Of a stretch of DNA of 64,000 nucleotides, positions 23,793 to 35,306 are shown piece by piece. Source of the DNA: Rhynochetos jubatus (Eukaryota > Chordata > Aves > Eurypygiformes > Rhynochetidae); NCBI GenBank assembly GCA_027574665.1, contig CM050668.1, positions 7,278,001 through 7,342,000 of the forward strand. The letters are read 5' to 3'. The first letter of the stretch is position 1; the number at the start of each line of letters is the position of its first letter. Position numbers and translations under genes: made by a program. Under the pieces are notes generated by a model. It was not told where the DNA came from, ran no database searches, and saw nothing but the letters and a program-made list of their open reading frames with translations.

Positions 23793-23833
23793 TTTGGGGG
23801 GGGAGGGGAGGGGTGTGGGTGGTGGTGGTGTCA
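23793..23833 (+). other. G-rich tract with quadruplex potential, unit 1
   Basis: A run of G8 is followed by GAGGGGAGGGG and then GTGGGTGGTGGTGGTG, giving at least four closely spaced G tracts on the plus strand. It lies about 250 bases before the junction with unit 2. A second copy is at 36,879-36,919, near the unit 2-3 junction. Confidence 0.5.
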
Positions 23834-25697
23834 TAACTCAGATGAGAACAAGAGACTATATAAAGCATGTTCCATCCCCCAGATACATGGTGTTGGTACC
23901 ATTTCACAGAGTGTATACAGTGCATGGAAGATTTATATACTGACTTAAAGCTCTGGGAAAGCGCAGGTACAGGTGGCTAGACCTGAACGTGGCTAGTGGT
24001 TAACCTACATTAGGCATTGGTATGGGCTTACTTATAGAGATATAGAGAGAGGTATTTATAGAGACATCTGTTTTTTTTAACTTTCCCCAGCAACGAGCCC
24101 TTTCCTTTCACCTGACACAAAGTCCACAGAGGCCCTGATAACACTCAGCAGGGACCAGCACAACTGCCAGCCTGACCAAGGCACCACCTCAGCCTGGAAA
24201 CACAGACAGCCAGAACTACTGCCATGCTGCAGCCCCTTACCCGGCCACAGCAGATGGACTGTGCTCAAGGGCAGCTGCTCTTGTCGTTTCCTACTACTGC
24301 AGGTAACTCGGGACAAAGATGCCCCTACCCAGAGGCCTGTCCGTCCTGTCTCCCTGCTTCACGCTGTAACTTCCTGGACTGTGACAAAGAACGTGGCCAG
24401 ACCCAGATCAAGTTGCCCAGTCCTGCAGCGCGAGGACCTTGGGTCTGCCTTGCTTCAAGGAGGGGGAGGAAGGGGCAAAGAAAGAAACAAAACTAAGAAA
24501 GTCAAACAACACGGGTTCTTCCAGGAAAGCAAGGCTGCATTACTTCCTCAGTAGCAAGAGAATTCAATTCCCTGGCTCCTGACGATATTCCCTGCTGGCT
24601 TACAAGCAAACAGCAGTCACCGCGACATACAGAGTTTGCTAAGCACAGTTTTGAGCGGCTGTTTCCGTAACACAGCAAGCCTTGCCATACCAGAGCACAA
24701 GGGACAACACCAGGCACCTTCCTCGTTACTGCCCAGCCTGCAACACCTGGGTCACCTCTCGCTTTCATTGCTAAGTAGCTGCAGCACGGTTGGCAGCGGG
24801 AATGAATCACGTTTGATTCAAGCTCCCAGCATTCCTCTGGCCGGCACAGCTGCTTCTCTCCTGACTGTGCTAATTGACTTTGCCCCCGCCTGGCTGGGAA
24901 ACAAGCAGTAACGTGCACATGGACACACAAAAGCCCCATCTTTAGCTGAGGCCTCAGAGAGCCTTCAGAGCCCTCAGCCAGGCTGAGGGACCCGTGCAGC
25001 CTTTACCCCCAGCAGCCCCCTTGGCAAAAGGATAAATGCTGGGTGCATGTATCAGGCTCTGTGCACAGCCCGGGCCCAGAGCGGGGTAGCACCGACACCT
25101 CTGAAAGGCGCGTTCGGGAAGGCGATGGGATTGGCGAGGGGTTCTGGTTGCGCGTGCAGCCGCGCTGAGCCCTGGGGTCGCTCCGCAGGAACTGATAAAC
25201 GACGCCACCGCGGAATCCGTCCGCTTTGGTCCCGCTTGTCCGTGTGGTGACGGCTCCCGGTTGATGAAATGGTCAGCGAGAGCCGCTGAAACACGGAGCG
25301 CTTTTTCTGGTGCTGATACTCCAGCATTTGGGAGGTGAAACACGGGGAAAATGAAGGGCAAGACCCATTTCAGTGTAAAAACTTAATTTATCACAGACTG
25401 CGCCTACACAGAAATAGAAACAAACTCGACGTAAACCAAATCCCACCCCGTCCCATGAACAACACTGCAGTTAAACCCCCATTCTTACAACAGTTCCTAC
25501 TTACTAACTACAACTACGCTAAGGTTGATACAACTACAGAAAATCTAACTTCTACTGTCAATACAATAAACTAAACTTACTGTCCCTAATGCCTAAACGC
25601 GGAAATACAGGCGAAGTACATAAATACGTAAATAAAGAAACAAATAAATAAACAGTCAGAATGTCCCAAAGGGGCTGTTGGGTGCCCCCCCTTTAAA

Positions 25698-26112
25698 TCA
25701 CTTCAGGAAGCGGTGCTGCTGCGGCTCCGGCGGAAACAGCCGCCTCCAGCAGCGAGGCTGAATTCGCCGCTTCTTGCAGGGCGGCTGGAGATCTGGGAAG
25801 AAAAGGGAACAGCGAGTGACCGTCAGCCCCTGTACGCGTCTCCCCTGGCGGCACACGGAGCACTTGTGCTTCTGTGCGGGGCTGACCCCCAGGCAGCAGC
25901 TGGACTGTTCTCCCCTCCCCTCTCTGCGGCAGGCTCAGGGCAGCCGTCTCGGGAATCTCTACTGACACGCAGAATCTCTCCTTACCGGAGGAGCTGCCGT
26001 CCTCGGAAACGAGCTGCCTCTTCCTACACGGCTGCGGCGGCTCGGGTCCCGCAGTTTGGTGCCCCTCTCCTGCCCCGGACACACGGGATTCCCCGCTCAC
26101 ACTTGGCCTCTC
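25698..26112 (-). CDS. Unidentified two-exon C-terminus, unit 2
   Basis: Duplicate of the exon pair at 12,601-13,015, with the same donor, acceptor, phase and TGA. One substitution changes the basic motif CRKRRLV to CRKRQLV. The frame stays open. The family is not recognised. Confidence 0.33.
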
Positions 26113-27049
26113 CTTCAGACAAGCAAACAAACAAACAGAGAAACAAACCCAAAGAGGACTCAGTGTTTTCCTGGGATCACTTCAGGAACACACCGATAGC
26201 TGCTCTTCCCCACCCCCAAAGGACACCAACAAGTGTTGAACGCGGCCTGGGCGGGTTACAGGATAAGTGTTTTTCACTGGGGATTCAGGTGGGCACATCG
26301 AAACTCTGGCCCCTGCACGGAAAATGTCCCGTGAAGCAAACCATGGCAGCAGAAAACTGGAACGCACGGAGTGAGGGAAGAGGAGCTCCCGGCCTGAGCT
26401 CTGCCCTGCGTTATCCAGCCGGCAGGGAGGGATGAGCCAGCAGAGGTCCAGGTGCCCTCCTTGTTCCCAACACGTGTGTCCGTGCTGCCAGACCCGGCTC
26501 AAACAGCCCGACCGAGCTGAGGGGTGCCAAACTGCCCCTGCGAGCCGCACGTTTCTGCTTGGGAATCCCCCCCCCCACTGCTGGACAGTGCATTCTCTGG
26601 TGTTGCTTTCTGGAGCCCTCTGCTGCTGCTGCTCCGTAGGGAGTGTGCAGGCAGCCATGCAGTGAGCTTGGAAACAGGGGATTCCTCTGGCTCAAGCATC
26701 ACAGAAACGGCGTCTTTCCACTTTAAGAGGAAACTAAATTATTTCTTAGGAGTAGGAGTGGAATAAATACACTCATTGAAGGCCAAACTCTGTAGCAGTC
26801 TGGGACAGGACTTCACTGCGGCTCAGAGGACGATGCTGGGGCTGAACGTACCAGCTCTTCTCCTGTCAGGAATTGCTCCCAATCTGCTGTCTTTTGGAAA
26901 CCAGGGAGGCATACCTTGGGAAGGGGAGCGTTGGTCCTGTGGGCCCACTGATGAAGGGGCAGAAGAGAGAACACCGGGCGGACCGTGTAGGTGACCTCTG
27001 TGCTGCTTCTCAGCGTTGGAAAGGCAGCCCCTTCATTGGGAAAAGTTGG

Positions 27050-27312
27050 AGAATCAGAGAATGGTTTGGGCTGGAAGGGACCTTAAAACCCATCTAGTTC
27101 CAACCCCCCTGCCCTGGGCAGGGACACCCTCTCCCAGCCTCACCCAGCCTGGCCTTGGGCACTCCCAGGGATGGGGCGTCCACAGCTTCTCTGGGCAACC
27201 TGTCCCAGTGCTCCCCACCCTCTCCGGGAAGAATTTCTTCCCGATACCCAGTCGAAATGTGCCGGCTTTTAATTTAAACTGTTCCCCCTTGTCCTGTCAC
27301 TCCCTGCCTCTG
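27050..27312 (-). mobile_element. CR1 LINE 3' end, unit 2
   Basis: Same CR1 3' fragment and position as in unit 1, with one visible substitution (GGACACTCC to GGGCACTCC). It was copied with the unit rather than inserted independently. Confidence 0.92.
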
Positions 27313-27513
27313 TAATGCTCCCCCCCCCAGCTTTCTCGTAGCACCGTAACTTGGCCTCCTGACTCCAGGTGCCCTGAGCGGCCCCCAGCACGGACAGGGA
27401 ACGCCCCTCCCTCGGGGGAATTTTGAAACCCTGTGCCCCCAGCGCTCCCCAGACCCACCGCAGCCCCGCCTGGCCCGGGTGCCCCGGCAGCCCCAGGCCG
27501 AGCGGACACCGGG

Positions 27514-28022
27514 GGCGGCTGGGCGGGCGGCTGGTCACCTCCTGGGCAGCTGCCGGCTTCGCCTTGTCAGCGCTCGTCCGGCGCTTCAGGCGGAGCAGGA
27601 GGTCGGGGTGGCCGCGGCGAAAGTGGGGGCTCTGGAAGCGGTGCAGGAGCCCGGCCCAGCTGCCGCCACTGCCGTTGCCATTTGCAACCCCAGGACAGGG
27701 CCCAGGGCCCGGCCCAGCTGCCCGACTGCCCCACCACCCCCTTGCGGGAGCCGTAGAGGTTGAGCCGGCGGACGCGGCTGGAGAACTTACTGGTCTCGAA
27801 GGTGCCGGCGGCTCCCACCGCCCCGACACCGCACACCCCCTGGGCCCGGCCCGGCCCCGCTCCCAGCGCCTGGCGCTCCCGGGGCCGGTGGAGGAGCGTC
27901 CCCTGGCCGTGGGCGCTCCAGAGGCCGGAGCCGCCGTGCGGGCCGGGCAGCACCTGCCACCGCTGGGCCGGGCAGCGGCTGGGGCCGAGGGCAGCGGGGA
28001 GCTGCTGCAGCTGCCGCTCCAT
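27514..28022 (-). pseudogene. HSF5: HSF5-like first exon, disrupted (unit 2)
   Basis: Same DNA-binding-domain relic as in unit 1, from the ATG at 28,022, here with SSRVRRLNLYG in the recognition region and one codon fewer in the N-terminal part. The repetitive tract near 27,695-27,720 is 7 bases shorter than in units 1 and 3, so the reading frame after it differs, yet it still does not reach the frame carrying HRFQSPHFRRG. All three units are therefore broken, in two different ways at the same tract. Confidence 0.7.
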
Positions 28023-28615
28023 GGCCGCGGCACCGGACGCCAAGTGACCGCTCGGCTCCACCGGACGCCGAGTGACCGCTCGGCTGCAACGGCCGCCGCG
28101 CGAGGGCCGGCCCGGCCCCGCCCCCCGGGCGCTGTCCAGCACGTGCGCGGCTGGCCACGCGCTGCCCGCTCCTGCCGCTCCCCCCCCACCCTCGGCGCCG
28201 GTCCCCCCCCAGCCCCGCCGTGCCCTGGAAAGCGCGGTCAGCCCAGGCTGTCCGGAGCTGTGTGTCACTGGGCGCTGGGCAAAGGGACACGGGGCGGAAC
28301 GGCGTCGGGTGCCAACCTTTCGTTTCACATCCAACAATTGCAGAACCTGTTCTCATCAGCTCCTTTCTCATCCAGTTAAGGGTTGTCTCATACTTTTAAA
28401 TTCTAATTAGAATTGACATAGCTACCACTGCTCTACAGTTGTCTTCATTGCCTGCAATACATTCTGGCATTGGCTTCCACAGGTTAATTTACCTGAACGG
28501 TCTCCTTCCGCTTGTTAACTTTAGATTTGTGGCCACCCTCCTCAGATTCTCTTTTTCCAAAGAGGGTAAAACGGCACACAATTTACCTCCTTCCCTTTCT
28601 TTCATGTCTTCACAG

Positions 28616-28767
28616 CTGAGACGCTGGCGTTGCCCACCAGCCCCCTCAGCGATGCGTACCGCGCGTCGGTGCGGCTGGACGCTGGGGCTGCCCTGCGCGC
28701 TGCCGTGAGCGAGCCGCGACGCTTGCAGAGGGACACGCCGCGCAGTGTGCAGGAACACTGGGCGTAA
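28616..28767 (+). CDS. Unidentified terminal exon, unit 2
   Basis: Duplicate of the candidate exon at 15,530-15,681: same acceptor, phase and TAA, with DAYRASV replacing DAYRVSV. Still open. The family is not recognised. Confidence 0.3.
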
Positions 28768-28775
28768 TTACTGCG

Positions 28776-31700
28776 TCCCCAGTTTCCAAACTCGATGTTT
28801 GAGTGCCTGCACGCCGTTTGTTACGAAAGGGAGTAAAAGGGTGCTTTGCGGGCGCTGAGAGGACTGTCGGGTCCGTGGTGGTAGTACACCCTCTGCGATC
28901 AGGGTAGCTGTCGGTTCTGACAGGACTGAGAAGGACCGAGCATTCGCTGAGCTTGTCGCCGAGTATTTAGGACAGAGACAAATATCAGAGGAGGCCGTGT
29001 AACCTACTTTAATGTGTACTTCCCACATTTAGTCTGGTCAGCCCCAAGCACTTTACAGCTAGGGTCAGTATCATTGTTCCTCTTTCACTGTTAGTGAGAG
29101 CAGTTTTTCGGATGGAGGGAGGTTTAAACCAGCAGTAAAACCAGAAACTAGTTTAGAGTCCGATTGTCATGTGTCCTTAGTGCTCTGTAGAAAGCCACAC
29201 TGGCAGCGTTCTCGTGGTGATTATTCCATATTGGAACATGTAATACAATTTATGCAATGCAATTAGTAAAACTAAATTAACTGGAAACCGAGGAAATGTG
29301 TGCAAGTCACTGTACCTGGGTTATATTGTGGCATTTGACAGAAAAACATCCACATTTTAACAGATTTTCTGTAATAAATATTCTAAAATGAAAGCACACG
29401 TCTGGCAAAAGAATGAGCTTTCTCCACCTTTCTATATCTGTGTTAGTAAGACTGGGATTCTGGGGAGTCAGGGCTGCCCCTTCTGCCTGGCAACCACTGG
29501 GGCAATATCCAGTCGGTGAGTAAGGTCATTTGGGGCACCTTCCTGCTCTGCTGGCACAAGACCTGTTATTTCTGCATAAAGAAATAACCTCCTTTTATCG
29601 CACGGATGCTTTAAACCTTTTAATGGCATACGGAAAAACGGCAGCTGGGGTCAGTGGATGGTTGAATGGGTTGATGGTGGAAACATACCACGGTGGGAAA
29701 GCTGGAATTCTAACATTCGGTAGACAGTTCCTACGTACCAGAATAGCATGCTTCTGTTGCATGGGCATTTCTGTGGAAAGAGAACAAAACGCAGTTTAAT
29801 TACCATCCAGGTACTGAAATCTTGTTTCAAGTTCTAGGCACAGATAGAAGGCTTTTTCGTCCTGGCTCACATCCCTCATCTTTGATCTTCTAACACACTC
29901 CAGTTCGTGCCAGGGATACAGGACTCTCCTGCCTCTCACAGGCGCTGCACATTCTGCAGCTCGGGCAGAAAACATCTGGTGCTGCCCTTTGGTCTGAAAT
30001 ATTATTTGCGTCAGGCCCAAACAACAGGGAAATAGACTGCCTTTTTTATAAAGTATGGGCTGGCTCCAATCTGTTACGGACCTTGTTCAACCAGGTCAGA
30101 GAAAACAATACACCTTCACAGCCCTGACAACAATGAGCAAAGTCTGGTGGCACGCACTTGGAGCTGCAGCAGAAGAGGGGAATCATTTTTTGTCGTACGC
30201 TGAAAAACAGTAAGCAAGCCAGGAGGAATTTTGATTAGCAATGCACAGAGATAGAGCTTGGGTGGTTTGCAAATGACTGGTGCTGGTATACATGAAGCTT
30301 TGGCAACTGGAAAATTGCAGAGTTACCCCGTTATGAGTGATTTTTGTCTACTTGTGTTTTCCTGAGGATACACTGAGCTACGTGGGGAGTTACAAGAGGC
30401 TTTATAAAATAGGCTGCAGCTTCACCGAATGAATAGAGCGCAGGACACCGTGCTGGCAGCTCTATGGCTGGCTTTCTTCTCTGACTTGAATGTGTATAAA
30501 AAGAACTGAATGAACTGAGTGAAGTACAACATGGTAATGCCCCGAGTCTGGCCACCTAGGTTCTGCACCCAGCTGCGCTGCTGGTTAGAGTGGGCCTTGG
30601 GAAGATAAACTGGTCCCTCCCAATTTCAGTTCCCGAGTCTACAAAATACAGGTGATGTTTACTCACCTTTAAAGTCAGTGGGCATAAAAGTCCCTTCATT
30701 AGAGCAGCCCGGCGAAGTGCAACTGCCGATTGTCCTGATCTTTAAAAAAATGGACTAAGCAAAGGACGGCTTGATCTTGAATCTCGATTTAGACAGGCAA
30801 CAAGCTTTAGGGCAATATCAAAGAAAATGAAACTAAATATATGGCACTGTGCTGGGTGGGAGGGCTGCTTAGAATGGCTTATCCAGCACTTAACCCCTGG
30901 GGTTTTGCTGTGTTGTTACCTGCTCCCTCTCCCAGGAATAAGATGTTACACTCACTAGTGCCAGATCTCCTTTCAGTCCCTCCGTGCTCTTATCCTCCTG
31001 TATTACTTTCTTTCTGGTCATGCTTCGTTGCAGATGTTCGACACTGAAATGTAGATGTTGACCAGCATATTTCTGTTTCAGCTGGATGATCATCGATATA
31101 TTGTTTTTTCTCTCTCTGACTCATTTATTTCATCTGTAAAGAGGAGCTTCATCTTTGGATGAAAGATTGGTGATCATTTACTGGCTTTTAAAAAAGAGCC
31201 ACTCCAAGTTCTCCACTGCTGCTGTGATCTTGTGTAGGTCATTTGGACAAATGTGGTGTCAGAGGACAGAATTTCGGAAAGCCTCCACGTAATGGATGCT
31301 GAATTTCTCTGAAAAACCACTTGTCTTTAGGCTCAGGCATAGGGAACAGGCTTTGTGATGAAAATCACACCATTTCTTCAGTCATGCAGTGCGCTCCGTT
31401 TTACTGAGCTGCATTTGTGTGGAGTGCAGTCCTACATTTCCCGGAGTCGTTGCTGCTGCAGCGAGGAGGTTTACTTTAAAAATGTAGAACCACAGGAACC
31501 AGACTGTGTTAATGACTAAATTATACCGATGGTTGAAGTTTAAGTAACAGCTAATGCACTAATTTCAGTACAGGAAATACACTAAAAAAGTAGTAAGAGC
31601 TCCTCTTGAACTTCATAATTAATGAGAACTGCCATGATCCTTCAACATAGTTCCACCCACACTTCCTTTTATGTTAACAAGTGCCTAGGAACGCGCAGCA

Positions 31701-34566
31701 GTCAGCCTAGTAGAAAGCCTTCTCTCAGAGCTTCTTCGGTCACGCTGTACGTGCCACGTGCACTCCCCTGAAGGGTCCTGGAGCCACATCTTGCCCCCCT
31801 TGAATCCTGGCCAACAGTTTAATTTCTTTCAATGAGACACAACCAAGTCAGGCCTTCAGACAAGAGCGCACCTCCCACGCACGCCTGACCTACGTGCACC
31901 CAAACGGGCACCATCAGCTGTGCTGGGCACTTCTGGAAGGAAGATGAGTGGGATTCTTATCACTTCAGTTATCACGTCACTAATTCTTGATGAGCCCCGT
32001 AATTGAAGGATGGAAGTGGGCGTTGTTAGAAAGCAATTAATCCATTTTAGATGTCTGCAGTATGATGAGGGGAATTGCACCCCAGTGCCTGTTTCTCTGC
32101 CCTCATTGTAAGTCTAGGCAGTTGGCTCGGCTATAGACGCCTGAAGACAGATGAGAGGTTTCTTTCACCTAAGGAGACACAACAGAATCTGCTGGACATC
32201 AGAGGCTTTGCAGTGGCTCTCGCTTGAATAACAAATGCCTGAAACCGCAGCACCACTTGGCTGAATCGTTGCAACTGTGCCAGAGCATAACAATTTAAAA
32301 GCTGTTTACAAGGGGTTTCTGAACTTTAGCCTTGGCCCAGAATGGGTAAGGCCTAAAGCAGTCACTGATCCTCAAGCTAAGAAGTTCTTTCAGCAGCTCT
32401 GTAATCAAAGGGAAAAAACAGCTTGTCTTGAAATCACTGCTTTAATCTTGTTTCTCCCACCAGTGCTGGAATCTTGTGCTCTGCCACCAAACACAGCAGG
32501 CTACTTAGAGTGTCAGCCTGAATGAATGGTAAGTTACGCTCTTGTTGCGGCTGCATCTTGGAGATGATGGAAATCACATCACTGCGACAGAAGCGAAATT
32601 GCACAATGCTTTCAAATGTAGTTGTTTCTGCCACCACCCAGGTCCCACACCACGTTGGCAGGGCAAAGGGACAGGTTTGGCAGGGATTTCTAGGCGTGTG
32701 GTAGGGAAAAGGCTGAAGGATTCAACTCTGAAGCTTTTGTTGGCTTTCGGGGTCCTGATGTCACCACTTCTCGTGGCCTGTGTGTGCTGTCTGTAGCCTT
32801 CAAAGCCTTTGGGGAGCAACTGCAGGATCAGGGCTTTGAGAAGCGTCACCTAGTGGTACGTGACCGACCAAGTGTCTCATCAGCTCTTTGCGGGGAGGTG
32901 CTTCATCTCCTGCTGCTGGCTAATAAAATGGAAGGATACTTGAACGCTTTGGCCACTTCTTATCTGCTGTCTTATTAAAACAACGTAGATAACAGCGAAA
33001 CACAAAATGTTTGCTCTTTTTGTTTCCTTAGATGCATGTGCGAGGATTCCCTTGGTTTTCACGCTGCTTTGTCTGTGTAATGCTTCAGTTTGTCAGGATA
33101 ATCTGAAAGAAAACAGCTGTGAAGCTGTTTAGTGATCCCAACAGCCAATGCAAATATTCACCAAATCAGAATAATGGATCAGTCAAGCGGAGACAGTTTT
33201 GACTATCTGTGACAGGCCACTTTTCAAAACAAAATACAGCCATAACATAGGAGGGTAGTACGTAGCAAGAGGTTTACCAGCAAATGCGATTGCCCAGAAG
33301 TGTCAGGGATTGCACACCAGCGTTCCACACGGAATGCTTCAACTGAGAGCCACGGCCCTGCGCACCTGTGTAAAATTAACATCTTCATATATTCACAGGC
33401 TGAAACTTCAGTGTCTCCTGTGCTTCCCCGTGTCAGGGGCCGTCAGCGCAGGGCTGTTTGCCTGCACGCAGCCCCTGAGAAGAAATCAATGGTTATCGGG
33501 AAACAGGAGTGCCGGTCTGCAGAAGGACGGCATTTCAACATTTATTTTCACCCTGCAGCTTTGTTTGTGAAGAGCAGGTACAACAAAAGCCGAGGGATGG
33601 CTTTGTGGGAGAGCACCCGACGGCAAAGACACAAATTCAGGTCTACGGGTGCTTCAGCCACATCATCACAAGTGCTCTGGCCCCGGATGATCTTTCCTTC
33701 CCTCCCTGGAAATTCCCCTGAGAAAGTTTAGTCCAAGAGGCGGATTTGTCAAAATGTCTCAAGGAAACGACTGAAGAGCTGTGAAATTTTTCCAGCTTTA
33801 TCTCACTGAAGCCAGTGGGCTCGACTCATCTCGGTTTTGCATCAGCGTTGCAGAACACACGAACACGAGGGAAACCTGTCCTGTGGTGTGCCTTTTCTTT
33901 GGGGGCGTGCAGAGCCTGCCACAACGGCCTCGGGTCACAGGACACCTTGAGGCCCTACTACATAAATAAAATAGTCATCACAGTATATGACTTTTCGCTC
34001 ACGGAGCCCCCGGGAGGACCGAGTTCTAAAGCAGAAAACAAAAGTGCCCATAAAATTCAAGCCTTCTGCTGCCAGAACGGAGCAGCAATGAGAAACAAGC
34101 CAGCTTGCAACGTAGCGTGACGGTCCTGGGCCCCCGTCCTGCAACAACTCGAGACTGGAGACCGGAGATGGCATTGAGCTGCTGCGCGTACCACAGACTA
34201 GGGGCAGGCAAAATACAACCCCAGGCCTGCCGACCTCCTTCGTCACGATGTAGACACAGGGGTGTAAATGCAACGTCTGTATGGAAGGTTTTGTAATACG
34301 AACAAATTAGCGTATGTAAGAGCCAGCGTAAAATTGTGCAAGTGATCCAACCCGAGGTTTAACTTCTGAGCGACACCTGATTTGAAATCCTAGCCTGGAG
34401 CACCTGGAAACATTAAAGAAGATTTTCTTTTCCAAAACTGCTTTAAAGTTACACTCGTCCTTCTTAAAAAAATTGCATGGGTGCACGTAGCACTTGTTGT
34501 CACTCTCTCTGGAGCTCACAAAGGGAGGTCACCATCATCGCTCCCACTTTGGTAAGCAACTCGGAC
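28776..34566. other. Featureless sequence of unit 2
   Basis: Duplicate of the unit 1 stretch 15,690-21,480, with scattered substitutions. I see no gene, RNA gene or named repeat in it beyond the weak exon-like segments described for unit 1. Confidence 0.4.
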
Positions 34567-34585
34567 CTAAGGGTATTTATAGACC

Positions 34586-35306
34586 GGATTTTTATTTTTT
34601 CGGGGATGAGCGCGAAGGGCAGCGGGCGGCCAGGAGGAGTCTCCGCGCTGCCTTTCCACCCTCCCACCCGGCTTCCGGCGGCGCCGGGGCCTGCCAACCG
34701 GGCGGATTTCGGCGCGGGGCGGCTCCGGACCGGCCCCTTTGTTCGCGCGGGGCCCGGCCGTGCCCCTGCAGCCGGCGGCGGCCGGGAGGAGGGAGCCAGC
34801 CAGCCGCGCCGCCGGCCCCGCATCCGCCTCCGCCCATCCCTCCGCCCGCCCAGCTCCCTCCTTCCCGGCTCGGCCCCGCCGCGGCCGCGCAGGGAGTGGC
34901 ACGGCGGCCGCTTGCCAGGGCTGCAGCCGGCGGCGGCGCGGAGGCTCCCGCTCCGCTTCCCCGGCGGGCTGCGACGGGGTAAGGGGGCCGCGGGGAGGGG
35001 GGCAGCGGCTCTGCCATCCCACGCCGCGCCGGCAGCGAAGGAGCGGATGAATGAAGGTGGTGCGGGAAGGCTGTCAGCGCCGCGCGTGCTCCTTGGAGGA
35101 GGCTTGGCCGCGGCAAAGCATTGTCCTTGGTCGGGGAGGGAAGGCGCGGGGCGGACGGTGCTCCCGCCGCTGCCCTGCCGGTCCCCGCAGGCTGGGCAGG
35201 GCCGGGGGCACGCACCGGGCGGCGGGGAGGGAGCTGGTGTGGGGGTGCGCGGTGGCGGGGGGCTGCTGGGCTGCCGCCCGGCCTGGTGCGCACCCAGCCG
35301 CACACG
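34586..35306 (+). promoter_or_regulatory. CpG island, candidate promoter (unit 2)
   Basis: Copy of the unit 1 CpG island, including the TATTTATAG motif and the GACGGG|GTAAGG donor. I see no differences over the core. No identifiable gene follows before the unit 3 junction at 37,166. Confidence 0.5.

Larger units (their letters stand above)
10983..24079. repeat. 13.1-kb tandem unit 1
   Basis: This is the first copy of a head-to-tail unit; corresponding points recur 13,097 bases later (for example ACTTTCCCCAGCAACG at 10,983 and 24,080). Left to right it holds the 1-kb inverted-repeat block, a 3'-UTR-like AC-rich tract, two candidate minus-strand exons, a CR1 fragment, the HSF5-like exon, a candidate plus-strand terminal exon, about 6 kb of featureless sequence, a CpG island and a G-rich tract. 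Unit 1 differs from unit 2 by scattered substitutions and short indels, including a 7-base indel in the HSF5-like exon. Confidence 0.92.
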
